Origin: Methanolobus halotolerans
Lineage (GTDB): Archaea > Halobacteriota > Methanosarcinia > Methanosarcinales > Methanosarcinaceae
Direction of reading: 5' to 3'
NCBI RefSeq assembly: GCF_004745425.1
Contig: NZ_PGGK01000002.1
Location: 124,001 to 188,000 of the forward strand
DNA: 64,000 bases
The notes below the pieces were generated by a model. That model saw nothing but the letters and a program-made list of their open reading frames with translations. It was not told where the DNA came from and searched no databases. Positions 1 to 9,882 of this stretch are shown piece by piece; positions within the stretch are counted from its first letter, which is position 1, and each line of letters begins with the position of its first letter. Position numbers and translations under genes: made by a program.

Positions 1-992
1 TGTGAATATGTTGCTTCATCATTGCTTATTGCATACATGAGGCCCCCGGTACCGTCGAGTGCATCCTTCACGCCTCCTTTTATAGCGTAGAGAGGCTTCC
101 TGTTGTAAAGTACATCATCATACATGCCTTCAGGACAAGATTTGTCAACCGCATCTGTACCGGACCGGAGAGAATAAAGAGGAGCACAGGGATGGTTCTG
201 TCCCAGATGCAGGACAGGAAGCTTCGAACCGAACCTGCCATCCCCCACAAGTCTCATGGAGGCTTCCCAGGCAGATATCCCACCGGTGCCGCTTCCCACA
301 GCCTGGAAATAATGGTCCGGGAGAGTATCCATGGCGAGGGTGGCATCGAGCATGACCGTGGCCATCCCATCACGACGGGCAATGTTCTTTGCTCCACCCT
401 CATTAACAAAACCTTCCCGGGAGGCTATCTTGCCTGCAAGGGAAATAGCATCGAAATAATCACCATCCACAGTAACAAGGCAAACTGAAGGATTTTGCCC
501 ATGTGTGGTCCACAACCGGTGAGCACTTGCACCGGGCACCACCAGAAGCAATGGCTGTCCTGTAATAGTGCATGTATGTGCAAAAGCACGCGCGGTGTTA
601 CCGGCAGATGCCACAACCATGATCCGCTCCTCATTCAGCTCTCTGATAAGCTGCATGGTAGGGAAGGACTCAAGGTCCTTGAACGTACATGTCATCATCC
701 TGGCATCCCTCTCTGGCCAGTAACCGTTGAAGGCTATCCACAGGTCCTCAAGCCCATATTTGGCTGCAAAACCCTCACTTCTATAGGTGATGGTCCTGCC
801 CGAACCTTCCTCTATTATATCGTGGACAGGCAGCCAGTCACGATATCTCCAAATACCCGGCAAGTCTGCAGGATACAGTTGTTTTGTCGAATAATCGGTG
901 CGCAGAAGTGCATCATCACCGTTCTTACAGTTCAGTGAATGGGAACTATGTATTTCCCCACAGTCCAAACACCTGACAACGTATTTTTTCAT
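1..992 (-). CDS. cysteate synthase (C-terminus cut off by window edge)
   Basis: PLP-dependent threonine-synthase-like enzyme that in Methanosarcinales makes L-cysteate from O-phosphoserine and sulfite, an early step of coenzyme M synthesis. I translated the leftward frame from ATG at 992; it stays open to the edge, giving about 330 of the roughly 415 residues usual for the family. The N-terminus has a CxxC-type zinc-ribbon start (RCLDCGE), then LPVHDI, FNGYWPE, the SAGNTARAF stretch, and a late YFQAVGSGTGGISAWEAS block that I recall as typical of cysteate synthase rather than true threonine synthase. Threonine synthase is the main alternative. It faces away from the TPR gene to its right. The missing C-terminus lies left of the window. 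Confidence 0.82.
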   Translation of the reverse strand, partial: MKKYVVRCLDCGEIHSSHSLNCKNGDDALLRTDYSTKQLYPADLPGIWRYRDWLPVHDIIEEGSGRTITYRSEGFAAKYGLEDLWIAFNGYWPERDARMMTCTFKDLESFPTMQLIRELNEERIMVVASAGNTARAFAHTCTITGQPLLLVVPGASAHRLWTTHGQNPSVCLVTVDGDYFDAISLAGKIASREGFVNEGGAKNIARRDGMATVMLDATLAMDTLPDHYFQAVGSGTGGISAWEASMRLVGDGRFGSKLPVLHLGQNHPCAPLYSLRSGTDAVDKSCPEGMYDDVLYNRKPLYAIKGGVKDALDGTGGLMYAISNDEATYS

Positions 993-1121
993 TGTACAAG
1001 ATGTGGACTAAAAAGCATTATAAAACTTTCCCCGATACCTGAATAAATTGCCTTTTTGTACCATATTCTTTCATTCATTAGTATCTTAAGGGTAATTTAA
1101 AGCCAAAATCAGTAAAAGTAT

Positions 1122-1188
1122 AATATCCGGACAGATATGTTCCGGATATTCGGTCAGTTTTACATTGCCTGTCTGCCCGGAATGTAAA
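1122..1188 (-). terminator. two consecutive hairpins downstream of the 245-aa TPR gene
   Basis: Two inverted repeats follow one another just past the stop of the leftward TPR gene: 8-bp arms at 1159-1166/1181-1188 and perfect 10-bp arms at 1122-1131/1141-1150 (AATATCCGGA / TCCGGATATT). The position suggests a 3' end or transcript-stabilising structure. There is no long T-run directly after them, so the terminator label is inferred from position. Confidence 0.45.
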
Positions 1189-1196
1189 GGATAACT

Positions 1197-1934
1197 TCAC
1201 CCTTCCTCCTGAGTACCTTCCGTTATCATCAATCCATAAGCCTCCTTTCCGGCAAGCTGGCCCATACGGTAAAAATTCCCGACATCAGGACCGAAATTAT
1301 TGATGAGAGTATCGATTGATCTGAAACTGTCCAGCATCTTCTTCTTCTTCTTCTTCTGGGCCTCTCCTAGCCCACCTGACTGCATATTCGAAACGTGTTC
1401 TTGCATCAGGCCGTCAAGCATACCCTTAAAATGCCATTGCGGAGCTTCTTTAGGTGTTATTCCAATGGATGCCTGGTATGCTTTCATTGCCAGATCGTTC
1501 TTTTCAAGTCCCAGGAGAGCAATTACCTTCCCGGAGATTGATTCCAGATCATCAGTACTCTTTTCCAGCAGATCGTCGAACACATCGGCAGCTTCCTTGA
1601 AGCTCTTCTGCTTATTGAGCAGCATGCCCTCATACCTTTTCAACTGGGCATCATTACTGAACTTACTTTCGGCCTCCTTCAGTGCTTCTATAGCTTCTTC
1701 GTCCTTTTCCACCATACTGAGGATCATTGTGGTCTGGATGAGACGTTCCTTTTCATTGTCTATCTGCATAAGGAAAGCTTCCGCAAAGCCAATGCCGCGT
1801 TCTGTCTGGCCCAGTGCATGATACGTGACAACAATCTGATAGAGATTGTCCATACTCGGATTCTTACTAAACTCTTCTTTGAGTTTTCCCAGTTCAGCCA
1901 GAATATCTTCTTCAGGATCGGTCTGATCGTTCAT
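1197..1934 (-). CDS. TPR-like helical repeat protein, 245 aa
   Basis: A soluble, highly charged protein with helical repeats resembling TPR motifs from about residue 25 to 170 (for example the YHALGQTERGIGFAEAF and ALLGLEKNDLAMKAY segments). It has no signal peptide and no membrane segment, so it is probably a cytosolic scaffold; the partner is unknown. Around residue 195 it carries six consecutive lysines encoded by six AAG codons (plus-strand CTT repeats 1338-1355), a microsatellite-like tract that could vary in length. The glycine-rich C-terminal part (GPDVGNFYRMGQLAGKEAYG) is not TPR-like. The start ATG at 1934 is the only good candidate. I do not recognise a specific family. Confidence 0.8.
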   Translation of the reverse strand: MNDQTDPEEDILAELGKLKEEFSKNPSMDNLYQIVVTYHALGQTERGIGFAEAFLMQIDNEKERLIQTTMILSMVEKDEEAIEALKEAESKFSNDAQLKRYEGMLLNKQKSFKEAADVFDDLLEKSTDDLESISGKVIALLGLEKNDLAMKAYQASIGITPKEAPQWHFKGMLDGLMQEHVSNMQSGGLGEAQKKKKKKMLDSFRSIDTLINNFGPDVGNFYRMGQLAGKEAYGLMITEGTQEEG

Positions 1935-2160
1935 ACATAAGTATTGGAGAATTCAACTTTAATAACTTACGACATCAACCGGAAAGCATTTACAGCAAAT
2001 ACTCCGGTTATGATGCAATTATAATGTAAAAACTATATCAGCATACTATGGAATAAGATCCAGCAGTACGTAATCCACATCAAAGATCAGTGAATTTAGT
2101 ATAAAAGAAAAATGAAGGCTATGCACAGTGAATATTGCGACATCATAGCCCACTTTTGAA

Positions 2161-2185
2161 AAACCGGCTTATGCATAGCCGGTTT
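2161..2185 (-). terminator. terminator hairpin overlapping the stop of the 1071-aa TPR gene
   Basis: Perfect 9-bp inverted repeat (AAACCGGCT at 2161-2169 and AGCCGGTTT at 2177-2185, loop 7). On the minus strand it ends in a T-run (GCCGGTTTTTC), and it overlaps the last codons and stop of the leftward gene. Confidence 0.6.
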
Positions 2186-5100
2186 GATTTATCGGATCCG
2201 CTTCTTCGCTCTCATTATCATACCATCTTTCAGGAAGCTGATAGTCGAGCGTTTCACTATAGGTGTCCGGCAGGAAGAAGCCAGTACCCCTGTCATTCAG
2301 GGATACCGTGAAGCCGGGATCGACTGAATGAAGCTTATTATGCACATTCTTTGCTTCCTCATATTTACCCAGACGATAGAGAGCGAACTCCTTATTATAG
2401 AGCACCGATGGATTATCGGGGTCGAGTTCCAGTGCCCTGTCATAGCATTCGATTGCTCCTTCCACATTCCCCCTTACATTCAGGATGAAACCCTTATTGT
2501 ACCATGCTGTAACAGAATTGGGATCTAGCTCCAGTGTCTTATCGTAATACTGGACAGCTCCACTGCTGAGCATATATGAAAGCATACCTTTGTGATAATA
2601 GGCTGATGCACTCCGGGGGTCAAGGGATATGGACTCATCGAACATCCTGGATGCGGTTGCCGGGTCACCCTTGAGATAATAGGCAAATCCCTTTATATTC
2701 CATGCAGCAACATTGTCAGGCTCAAGTTCAGTGATGCGGTCGTAGGTTTCAATGGCTTTTTCATAATCACCGTTGTTCTCGTATGCAAGACCCAGTTTGA
2801 ACATAGCGGCAGTGTCTTCCGGCTTCTGCTCGATTATACGATCATAATAAACTATAGCTTCATCATATTTACCCAGTTTCTCGGAGGCCTGACCCTGGAA
2901 CATAAGGACAGTGGAATTTGCAGGATCATATTTCAGGACATGTTCGAACGAGTTCAGGGAATCCTCATATCTTGCCACCTGATAAGCAGCAAATCCTTTC
3001 CTGTACCAGACTTCAGTGTTCTGCGGGTCTTCCTCCAATATAGCATCGTATGACTCCAGGGACTCACCATACATACCGTGCCTGTAACTTGCATCAGCCT
3101 TTGAGTACAGGACCTCTGTATTCGACGGCTCTTCTTCAAGCACCTTTTCAAAGGCTTCAATCGCAAGGACGTCATCTCCGTGGTTATAGTGTGACATGCC
3201 TTTGTTGTACCATATATCAACATTACCTGGATCGACCGATAGAGCCTTTTCATAAAACTCCACAGCTTCGGAATACCTGCCCAGCTGATCAAGCGAAGAA
3301 GCCTTTCCGGCCCAGGCGGCACTAGAATTGCCATTGAGCAGTATGGCTTTCTCGAAGCACATTACAGCATCCTCCGGGCCTGACATCTCATTCAACAGAT
3401 TACCTTTTGCAACCCAGACAGCATCAAATGTAATTGCCCCGCCAAGTATATCGTCACTGCTTATGCTTCGCTGACCATTTCCTGAAGTTGTCAGAGGTAT
3501 CGCGTCGTTCCAGATGAGCAATGCATTTGGAAAGAGCATGTCACCCTTATTCGTACCCAGAATTCCCGCATTTTTTGAAGCATTGACACCTGAAATGACT
3601 CCTGCATTCAGTAATTCGAGGTCAGCATTCAGCTGGAACTTTGCAGCGGAATGGCCGGGCTGTATCTCAAGTACTTTTTCGTAACAAACAATCGCTTCAT
3701 CATATCTGCCGAGATGATCCAGAGCAGCACCTTTTCCTAACCATGCTTCTGTTGAATCCGGCTGGAGTTCGATCACTTTATCATAGCTTGCGATGGATTC
3801 CTTATACTTTCTTGTATTGCCGAGGTCCACTGCCATGGCATACCAGGCAGCTGTGAAATTAGGGTCCACATTCACGGCTTTTGAATATGACTTGATGGCA
3901 TCGTTCTTGTCTCCGAGCCGGTCGTAGGCCTGCCCCAGATCATACCACGCACGTGTACAAGAAGGGTCCGCTTTCAGGGCCTGGTCATATGCATCCGCAG
4001 ACTTGTCATACTGTTCCAGTTTATCCAGAACAGCAGCTTTCTTATACCACACGGTCGCAAAACCGGGTTCCTTGCTCAATACCCTGTCGTATGCATCAAC
4101 CGCTTCCTCATACCTGGTCAGGCTATCATAAGCAAGACCTTTATTGTACCAGAGAAGAGATGACTCATAAATAAATTGAGGTTCCTCGCTGTATGCTGGC
4201 ATGGAGCTTACACTGGAAGCAAATATCGTGCTCACTGATACGGTTTCAGAATTCCGGTCAGCAACATTGTTCTCTTCCAGCTGTAGTGCCCTGTCATATG
4301 CCTGGATGGCTTCATCATACATACCAAGTTTATCCAGCAGAGTACCTTTACGGGACCAGACTTCCTTATTCCGGGACTCATATGCCAGAACCTGGTCATA
4401 AGCCTTCAAAGCATACTGGTAATTTTCCAGTTTCTCGAAATTGAGGCCCATTCCATACCAGGCTTCGGTATCATACGGATCGATGGAAAGTAACTGGTCG
4501 TAGTATTGTATAGCTGATTCGGAATTATTGAGCTTCTCCTGGACTTTTGCCATGCCCCTGAAGGCATCCTTGTTATCGGGCTCAAGCTCCGTTACCCTGC
4601 TATAGCAGTAACTGGCATTCTCAAGGTCGTCCATTGCATCGTGTACAAGACCCTTTTCATACCATAGTGCTGCATTTTCCGGTTCTATCCCGACTGCAAC
4701 ATCATAGATAACAATTGCCTTATCATATCCTCCGGCCCCATACATTCTGAATGCACGTTTATGTAATTTATCAGCGTGATCGGCACTCATTCCGATAACT
4801 TCGTCGTAGTACGAGAGAGACTCGTTAAACCTGCCAAGCGCTTTAAGAGACACAGCCTTATGGTACCGGATAGTAGCTGCTTTTGAATCAAAGGTGGCTG
4901 CTCCGACATATTCAGCATCATTCCCTTGCACGAGCATAAGGCTGCCGACGTTAAAACCGGATTCATAACCCCGATTATATCCTTTCTCAAGTGAATCCTC
5001 GGACATGTTGTATGAGATGAGCGCATTTTCATGATCCCCCATTGCAGAAAGTATAAGACCCTTTTTGAAATGTCCTGCAGAGGATGAAGGATACTCCTCC

Positions 5101-5384
5101 AGCAGATCATTGTTGAGCTTTGCCGCATCCTCATACCTCCCCATCAGAAACAGTGTGGAGACCTTGTTACTCATTGCTTCGTAATGAGCAGGGTCAGCCA
5201 TAAGAGACTGGTCATAGTATCCCAGAGCTTCCGAGTAAGTTCCGTTCTTTGTGAGTGCAACACCTTTTGAATTAAAATAGGTGGCATCCTGCTCTGAACT
5301 AGCAGCAGCAGGGCTTAAGATAGATGTTGCAATTATCAATAAGATCAAACCAATAAGATAACTTTTTGTTTTCATATGCATCAT
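2169..5384 (-). CDS. large exported TPR-repeat protein, 1071 aa
   Basis: After an N-terminal signal peptide or membrane anchor (hydrophobic residues about 8-27, SYLIGLILLIIATSILSPAA) the protein is almost entirely tandem 34-residue TPR units, roughly two dozen, with the usual W-Y-KG/A-Y-D-A-L-P pattern (AWYGMGLNFEKLENYQYALKAYD-like units). Two non-TPR interruptions lie near residues 380-410 and 600-660. Such proteins are protein-interaction scaffolds; here the signal suggests an exterior or membrane-attached position. The near-identical repeats make the gene a candidate for repeat-number change by recombination. Start: ATG at 5384 has no clear SD; the ATG three codons later, just before KTKSYL, is an alternative. 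No enzymatic domain is visible. Confidence 0.9.
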   Translation of the reverse strand: MMHMKTKSYLIGLILLIIATSILSPAAASSEQDATYFNSKGVALTKNGTYSEALGYYDQSLMADPAHYEAMSNKVSTLFLMGRYEDAAKLNNDLLEEYPSSSAGHFKKGLILSAMGDHENALISYNMSEDSLEKGYNRGYESGFNVGSLMLVQGNDAEYVGAATFDSKAATIRYHKAVSLKALGRFNESLSYYDEVIGMSADHADKLHKRAFRMYGAGGYDKAIVIYDVAVGIEPENAALWYEKGLVHDAMDDLENASYCYSRVTELEPDNKDAFRGMAKVQEKLNNSESAIQYYDQLLSIDPYDTEAWYGMGLNFEKLENYQYALKAYDQVLAYESRNKEVWSRKGTLLDKLGMYDEAIQAYDRALQLEENNVADRNSETVSVSTIFASSVSSMPAYSEEPQFIYESSLLWYNKGLAYDSLTRYEEAVDAYDRVLSKEPGFATVWYKKAAVLDKLEQYDKSADAYDQALKADPSCTRAWYDLGQAYDRLGDKNDAIKSYSKAVNVDPNFTAAWYAMAVDLGNTRKYKESIASYDKVIELQPDSTEAWLGKGAALDHLGRYDEAIVCYEKVLEIQPGHSAAKFQLNADLELLNAGVISGVNASKNAGILGTNKGDMLFPNALLIWNDAIPLTTSGNGQRSISSDDILGGAITFDAVWVAKGNLLNEMSGPEDAVMCFEKAILLNGNSSAAWAGKASSLDQLGRYSEAVEFYEKALSVDPGNVDIWYNKGMSHYNHGDDVLAIEAFEKVLEEEPSNTEVLYSKADASYRHGMYGESLESYDAILEEDPQNTEVWYRKGFAAYQVARYEDSLNSFEHVLKYDPANSTVLMFQGQASEKLGKYDEAIVYYDRIIEQKPEDTAAMFKLGLAYENNGDYEKAIETYDRITELEPDNVAAWNIKGFAYYLKGDPATASRMFDESISLDPRSASAYYHKGMLSYMLSSGAVQYYDKTLELDPNSVTAWYNKGFILNVRGNVEGAIECYDRALELDPDNPSVLYNKEFALYRLGKYEEAKNVHNKLHSVDPGFTVSLNDRGTGFFLPDTYSETLDYQLPERWYDNESEEADPINQTGYA

Positions 5385-5663
5385 CGTGTTTTTGCTGATG
5401 TCAAGTAGTTACCCGAGGATAGATTTTAAGGTATATACATGTAACGAATTGCAGTTTCTTATTTGCAATCCGGGATTATTAGAATTAAGTGATCAACAGT
5501 GACAAGCTCAGACATTTCAGACCCCGTACAGTCAATAAATGTCGAAGATAAAAGTATATTCATTTCTTAATATTATAAGGAATAAAATATATTAAATTAT
5601 TCCCCGGAGCGAATGTATAAAATAGTAACTCTAATAATTAACAAAGAGGGGGAGTTACAGCTT

Positions 5664-6317
5664 ATGGTATTGTTCAGGGACAGAAGTGATGCAGGTAGAA
5701 GAATTGCCGAGGAGTTTTCCGAATATTCAGGGCGTAGCGACGTACTGCTGCTTGCACTGCCAAAAGGAGGCGTACCTGTAGCATTTGAAGTTGCAAAAAA
5801 GCTCGGAATAAAGCTTGACGTATTCATAATCAGGAAACTAAAAGTTCCGGGCCATGAAGAAGTTGCCATGGGAGCTATCGCAAGTGGAGGTGTCAGGGTC
5901 CTCGATATGAATATCATGAAAAACCTGCACATCCAGGATAATACCATTGCTACCGTGGCTGCGACGGAGCAGGAAGAACTGCAGAGAAAGGAACGTTTGT
6001 ACAGGAAAGACCGCCCGGAACAGGACATAGAAGGTAAGACCATCATCCTCATAGATGACGGAATCACCACGGGGGTTACTATGAATGCAGCTGTCAGCGC
6101 TGTCAAGGCCCGGAAGCCATCCGGAATCATTGTGGCAATACCCACGGGACCCTTCGATGTCTGTGAGCGTCTCTCAAAGAAGGTTGACAATGCCATATGC
6201 CTGACTAACCCCGAACCATTTTATGCCGTAAGCGCCTCTTATGCAGATTTCTTCCAGATAACTGATAAGGAAGTCTGTGATCTGCTGGAGAAGTCTTCGG
6301 ACCCGGGTACCCATTAG
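5664..6317 (+). CDS. phosphoribosyltransferase-family protein (COG1926 type)
   Basis: Type I phosphoribosyltransferase fold, 217 aa. The PRPP-binding loop is clear: IILIDDGITTGVTM near residue 135, with the two acidic residues and the TTG loop. Early blocks LLLALPKGGVPVAFEVA and VFIIRKLKVPGHEEVAMGAI match the bacterial/archaeal predicted phosphoribosyltransferases found beside dienelactone hydrolase-like or erythromycin-esterase genes; the substrate is unknown. An in-frame ATG at 5613 exists, but GGGGGAG at 5648-5654 lies correctly spaced before ATG 5664, so I start there. It sits between two TPR genes, upstream of and codirectional with the second. Confidence 0.85.
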   Translation: MVLFRDRSDAGRRIAEEFSEYSGRSDVLLLALPKGGVPVAFEVAKKLGIKLDVFIIRKLKVPGHEEVAMGAIASGGVRVLDMNIMKNLHIQDNTIATVAATEQEELQRKERLYRKDRPEQDIEGKTIILIDDGITTGVTMNAAVSAVKARKPSGIIVAIPTGPFDVCERLSKKVDNAICLTNPEPFYAVSASYADFFQITDKEVCDLLEKSSDPGTH

Positions 6318-6446
6318 ACGCAGGGAAACTGCAGTACAATGTATTGCGGTTCACGGATCGCACGAGTACGGAACAAAGCAGTTATCAAGCTATCGTTACA
6401 TGTATGTCCTTATTACATACTGATACCCCCGGGAATTGGCCAGAAG

Positions 6447-6454
6447 ATATAAAT
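6447..6454 (+). promoter_or_regulatory. TATA box for the 881-aa TPR gene
   Basis: ATATAAAT at 6447-6454, about 60 bases before the ATG at 6515. Its position inside the upstream in-frame extension is one reason to reject the far upstream start at 6344. Confidence 0.4.
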
Positions 6455-6514
6455 TACATCCAAAATCTTGTTCTGGCCTGTAATAAGTATAAACCAGACT
6501 CAGAGAAATACCCT

Positions 6515-9160
6515 ATGTCCAAGAGATCACAAGATATGGCAATCAGGCACCTGAACAGAGGGGTGTCCTTTATTGAGAAGAGGTTACACGCAGATGCGAC
6601 CCAGGCCCTGGAGCAGGCAGAAAAAGATGCAAGAGAGGCAGATTCTCCTGAAATACTTGCAAATGTACTGCAGACATATGCCGACCTTCTTCTATCCGAA
6701 GGAAGAGAAGAAGATGCCTTCGAAAGATATACAGAGGCAGGAGAAATTATTGTAGAACTTTCCGGAAAAGGATATGAGACCACCGAACAACTTGCAAGCA
6801 TATTCAGCAATATTGCCCCCATCCTTGAGAAGAAGGGGTACATATCCCGGGCCCGGGAGAAGTATGAGGTCGCAGTCAATAATTACGAGAAGTTAATCGA
6901 AAGAGAGAAAAATAATATTGCATACAGATCGAATGCTGCTTCCACATTGAACAACCTGGGTGCACTGCTTGCCGAAGAGGGAGAATATGAAGCATCAAAG
7001 GAGAGTTTTCAAGAAGCACTCAATATAATGGAAGACAGCCCGGCAGATGTAAAAGAAAGCATTCCTTTTCAGTTTAAGATGGCAACTGTCCTTGGAAATC
7101 TCCTGGATCTCGAAACAGATACCGGGCAATTTAAACAAACAGAGGATAAGTACAGGCAACTTATTGAAACTTACAGAAAGATAATCAGGATGGACCCTTT
7201 GGAAACATCCTACCTGGAGAGATTGTCCCTGGCCCTGATCACATACGGAGACAGGATGGCACTGGAGGGTAAGAAAGAGGATTCAGGAGAGGCATATAAA
7301 GAGGCGCTTGATATCCTGGAAGAACTCCCCGATAAAAAAGAAAATGGTAATGAGTACTACCTGAGGATTGTAACCGTCCTGAATAAACGTGCATCGTATT
7401 TTGCTGAAAAAGAATATCATGAAAGTGCAAAGAACAACCTGATCAAAGCCCTGGAACTACTTGAAGAACTACTTGAAAACGACCCTTCAAATACGGATAT
7501 CCGTTCAAGAACAGTTGCTGTCCTGAGCGACCTCAACAACCTTGCCGAGGGAGAAGAAGCATCGGAAGCTAAAATTGCCTGCTATGGAGTTATAGAACGT
7601 TTATCGGAAAAACTACTGGATATCAATCCTTCCAGCCTCCCTTACAGGCTGAATGTTGCCTTTTCACATAACATCAAAGGAAAGATCCTTGCAGAACTTG
7701 ATCGAGAGAATGAGGCGGGTTCCGAATTTACAAAAGCGGTTGACAGCGCCCTGGAAGGTCTTCAGAGCGATATGGAGGATACTTACTGCCACACTACAAG
7801 TTCGCTTATCAACGATCTTGAAATTTTTGCAGCTAGAATAAAGGACAGTGAAGAGAGGCTTCGCATTTACGGTATCGTGCTGAACAGACTTGAAGGATTT
7901 GCAGATATGTGTCCGGAAGATAGGACAATTAAAGCAGATATCGCAGGTGTGCTGCAAAAGATCGCCAAAATAATGATAGAAAAGGAGAATTACGATGATG
8001 CGGAATTTGTTCTTGGCGAAACTGCGGCAATATATGATAAACTGCTATCCATCAAATCAGGTGATGAGAACTATTCTGCGGAACTGTCATCTGTTCTGCT
8101 GTCCCTGGGAGACCTTCAGTCAGAACTGAAAAACCAGGAAGCTGCCCTTGGGACATACCTGAGGCTTTTCAGAATGGCACCGGCAAACAAGAAATACGGA
8201 AGCAAGCTTGATTCCATTCTTGCCGAAACGGAAGCATCGCCCCAGTATGCGGAAAATAAAGAAGTATTAATTGCAGAATACGAAAAACTGCTTGCAATAA
8301 GAGAAGAATTGCTTGAGAGCGAACCCGATAATACACAGTATAGCCGCAACCTGGCAGGATTGCGGGAGAGAATTGCAGGCCTTCTGCTTGATATTGGACG
8401 TAGCGAAGAAGGGCTGGATATTTTGTGTTCCCTGCTGTCAACCCGGGACAGTAGTTCATACCTTGTTTCAAAGGTAATTGATGCATTGGAAAAGTTCAGG
8501 CTGTCGGTCTCTGAAAGCGACAATACTCATGAGAAGATCAGCAATTATGGCCTCCTGCTTGAGACATATACGAAACTTTCAGACATGGGGCTTGCAGATG
8601 TGAGTGTACAGGAGAAAAGAGCTGAGATACTTGAGAAACTTGCTCTCCTGCATTATGAGAACGGTTCTCTTGAAAAGGCAAAAACTAATTACGGGTACGC
8701 ACTTTCCGCTTACACAAAGTTACATTCGGCGCAACCATCCGACATTGCAGTACTTGTGAAAACGGGCAACCTTAAATGCCGACTGGCCTCTTTGCTAACG
8801 GATGCTGGCCATACTGTAGATGCACAGCAGATGCTTCGATCATCTCTTGACGATTACCAGGGACTGCTTGAGCATGAACCATCCAACATTTCGTACCAGC
8901 AGAATACTGCATATATACTTAACAGCCTCGGTTACTTACTTCTTGAAGAGAAACTCTTCAAGGAAGCAAAACCATTGTATGAAAATGCCCTTAAGATGTA
9001 TGTTCAGATAATTGATTCAGATCCTGAAAACATGTCGTACAAAGCAAACGCTGCCTGCACTTTGAATAATCTTGGTTACATCCTCGAGAACATAGGAAGA
9101 GAGAATGATGCAATCTGGATGTATGAAAAAGCAAGAGAGTTGAACAATGACCACAGTTGA
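6515..9160 (+). CDS. TPR-repeat protein, 881 aa
   Basis: Soluble protein built of long helical repeats with 42-residue spacing in places, of the kinesin-light-chain-like TPR style (ASTLNNLGALLAEEGEYEAS; ACTLNNLGYILENIGREND near the C-terminus). Unlike the 1071-aa TPR protein it has no signal peptide, so it is probably cytosolic. The reading frame continues upstream to 6344, but that extension has no helical-repeat character and a TATA box lies inside it; ATG 6515 (MSKRSQDMAI) is the better start although its SD is weak. The C-terminal repeats are more regular than the middle ones. Function unknown; likely a scaffold. Confidence 0.85.
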   Translation: MSKRSQDMAIRHLNRGVSFIEKRLHADATQALEQAEKDAREADSPEILANVLQTYADLLLSEGREEDAFERYTEAGEIIVELSGKGYETTEQLASIFSNIAPILEKKGYISRAREKYEVAVNNYEKLIEREKNNIAYRSNAASTLNNLGALLAEEGEYEASKESFQEALNIMEDSPADVKESIPFQFKMATVLGNLLDLETDTGQFKQTEDKYRQLIETYRKIIRMDPLETSYLERLSLALITYGDRMALEGKKEDSGEAYKEALDILEELPDKKENGNEYYLRIVTVLNKRASYFAEKEYHESAKNNLIKALELLEELLENDPSNTDIRSRTVAVLSDLNNLAEGEEASEAKIACYGVIERLSEKLLDINPSSLPYRLNVAFSHNIKGKILAELDRENEAGSEFTKAVDSALEGLQSDMEDTYCHTTSSLINDLEIFAARIKDSEERLRIYGIVLNRLEGFADMCPEDRTIKADIAGVLQKIAKIMIEKENYDDAEFVLGETAAIYDKLLSIKSGDENYSAELSSVLLSLGDLQSELKNQEAALGTYLRLFRMAPANKKYGSKLDSILAETEASPQYAENKEVLIAEYEKLLAIREELLESEPDNTQYSRNLAGLRERIAGLLLDIGRSEEGLDILCSLLSTRDSSSYLVSKVIDALEKFRLSVSESDNTHEKISNYGLLLETYTKLSDMGLADVSVQEKRAEILEKLALLHYENGSLEKAKTNYGYALSAYTKLHSAQPSDIAVLVKTGNLKCRLASLLTDAGHTVDAQQMLRSSLDDYQGLLEHEPSNISYQQNTAYILNSLGYLLLEEKLFKEAKPLYENALKMYVQIIDSDPENMSYKANAACTLNNLGYILENIGRENDAIWMYEKARELNNDHS

Positions 9161-9717
9161 ATGTGCCCGGAAATAATATCTGCCATAGAAAGAGATCCAG
9201 GGTACAATGATCAAACACAGTATCCGGACTCGGACCTATAAGAAGGAGAGGGAAGAATTACCACACCATGAAAACAGAAACTGTTTTTTAAACGCAGGAT
9301 TTTTGTGGTAATCCTTTTTACTTTGACAATAACCCAGTACATCCCGGTACTACCGGAATGTAACTCCACCATCGCTCATACTCCACTTGCACTGCATTTG
9401 TGCAAAGAAGGGATCAAGGCAACGTTTACGTTTTTCTAGGGGATTTTGAGGGGATGAATTTGCCAGGATCTCTTTTTTCGTTTTTCCCGTTTTGTTTCGG
9501 ATGAGGTACATATCGAACCTATATGTCAATTGGTCATTGCAGACAACCTGTTTCACCAGGTACTTACCTGCAATATCTAGTATTAAATCATACTATATAA
9601 ATATATGTATATTATTATATATAATAATTATCATCATTATGAGGAGTTCTGCACGAAAAGGGAAGTCTCATTGAGATGTACAACGATTAAAAATAAGAAT
9701 CACCATGCAGCATCGTT
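9161..9717. other. intergenic stretch, no convincing gene
   Basis: AT-rich region after the TPR gene. It contains a two-part inverted repeat: outer 9-bp arms ATTACCACA (9257-9265) and TGTGGTAAT (9304-9312), with an inner AAAACAG-AAA-CTGTTTT hairpin at 9271-9287. The hairpin may be the 3' end of the TPR transcript. Around 9590-9640 there is a run of TATA-like sequence. A leftward 68-codon frame (9350-9556) lacks an SD and recognisable sequence and is not called. Confidence 0.5.
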
Positions 9718-9882
9718 TCAAAAGAGCGGAACATTATTGAAAAGATATGCACAGATACCACCTATCACCAGTGTTCGCATAGCATCCTGACCATACGGTA
9801 ATGAACCGGCTGACTGGCATATAATTAGACTGGCAAACACAGCAATAAAGATCGCATAGACAACAATATTTTCAATTTCCAT
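9718..9882 (-). CDS. small two-helix membrane protein, 54 aa
   Basis: Leftward frame ATG 9882 to TGA 9718. It encodes two hydrophobic segments, residues about 5-23 (NIVVYAIFIAVFASLIIC) and 36-50 (RTLVIGGICAYLF), joined by a short polar loop (QSAGSLPYGQD). A stop codon lies seven codons upstream, so the ATG is the only start. The nearest SD-like GGTGA is about 18 bases away, which is far. Composition looks coding rather than random AT-rich DNA. I know of no family name; function unknown. Confidence 0.5.
   Translation of the reverse strand: MEIENIVVYAIFIAVFASLIICQSAGSLPYGQDAMRTLVIGGICAYLFNNVPLF

Noticed and set aside
1300-1821. 173-codon plus-strand frame with a poly-Phe tract
   Set aside because: Antisense shadow of the TPR gene; the Phe tract mirrors the AAG lysine codons.
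9350-9556. Leftward 68-codon frame in the 9.2-9.7 kb gap
   Set aside because: No SD, no recognisable sequence, GTG start, and AT-rich context; could be a remnant but cannot be supported.
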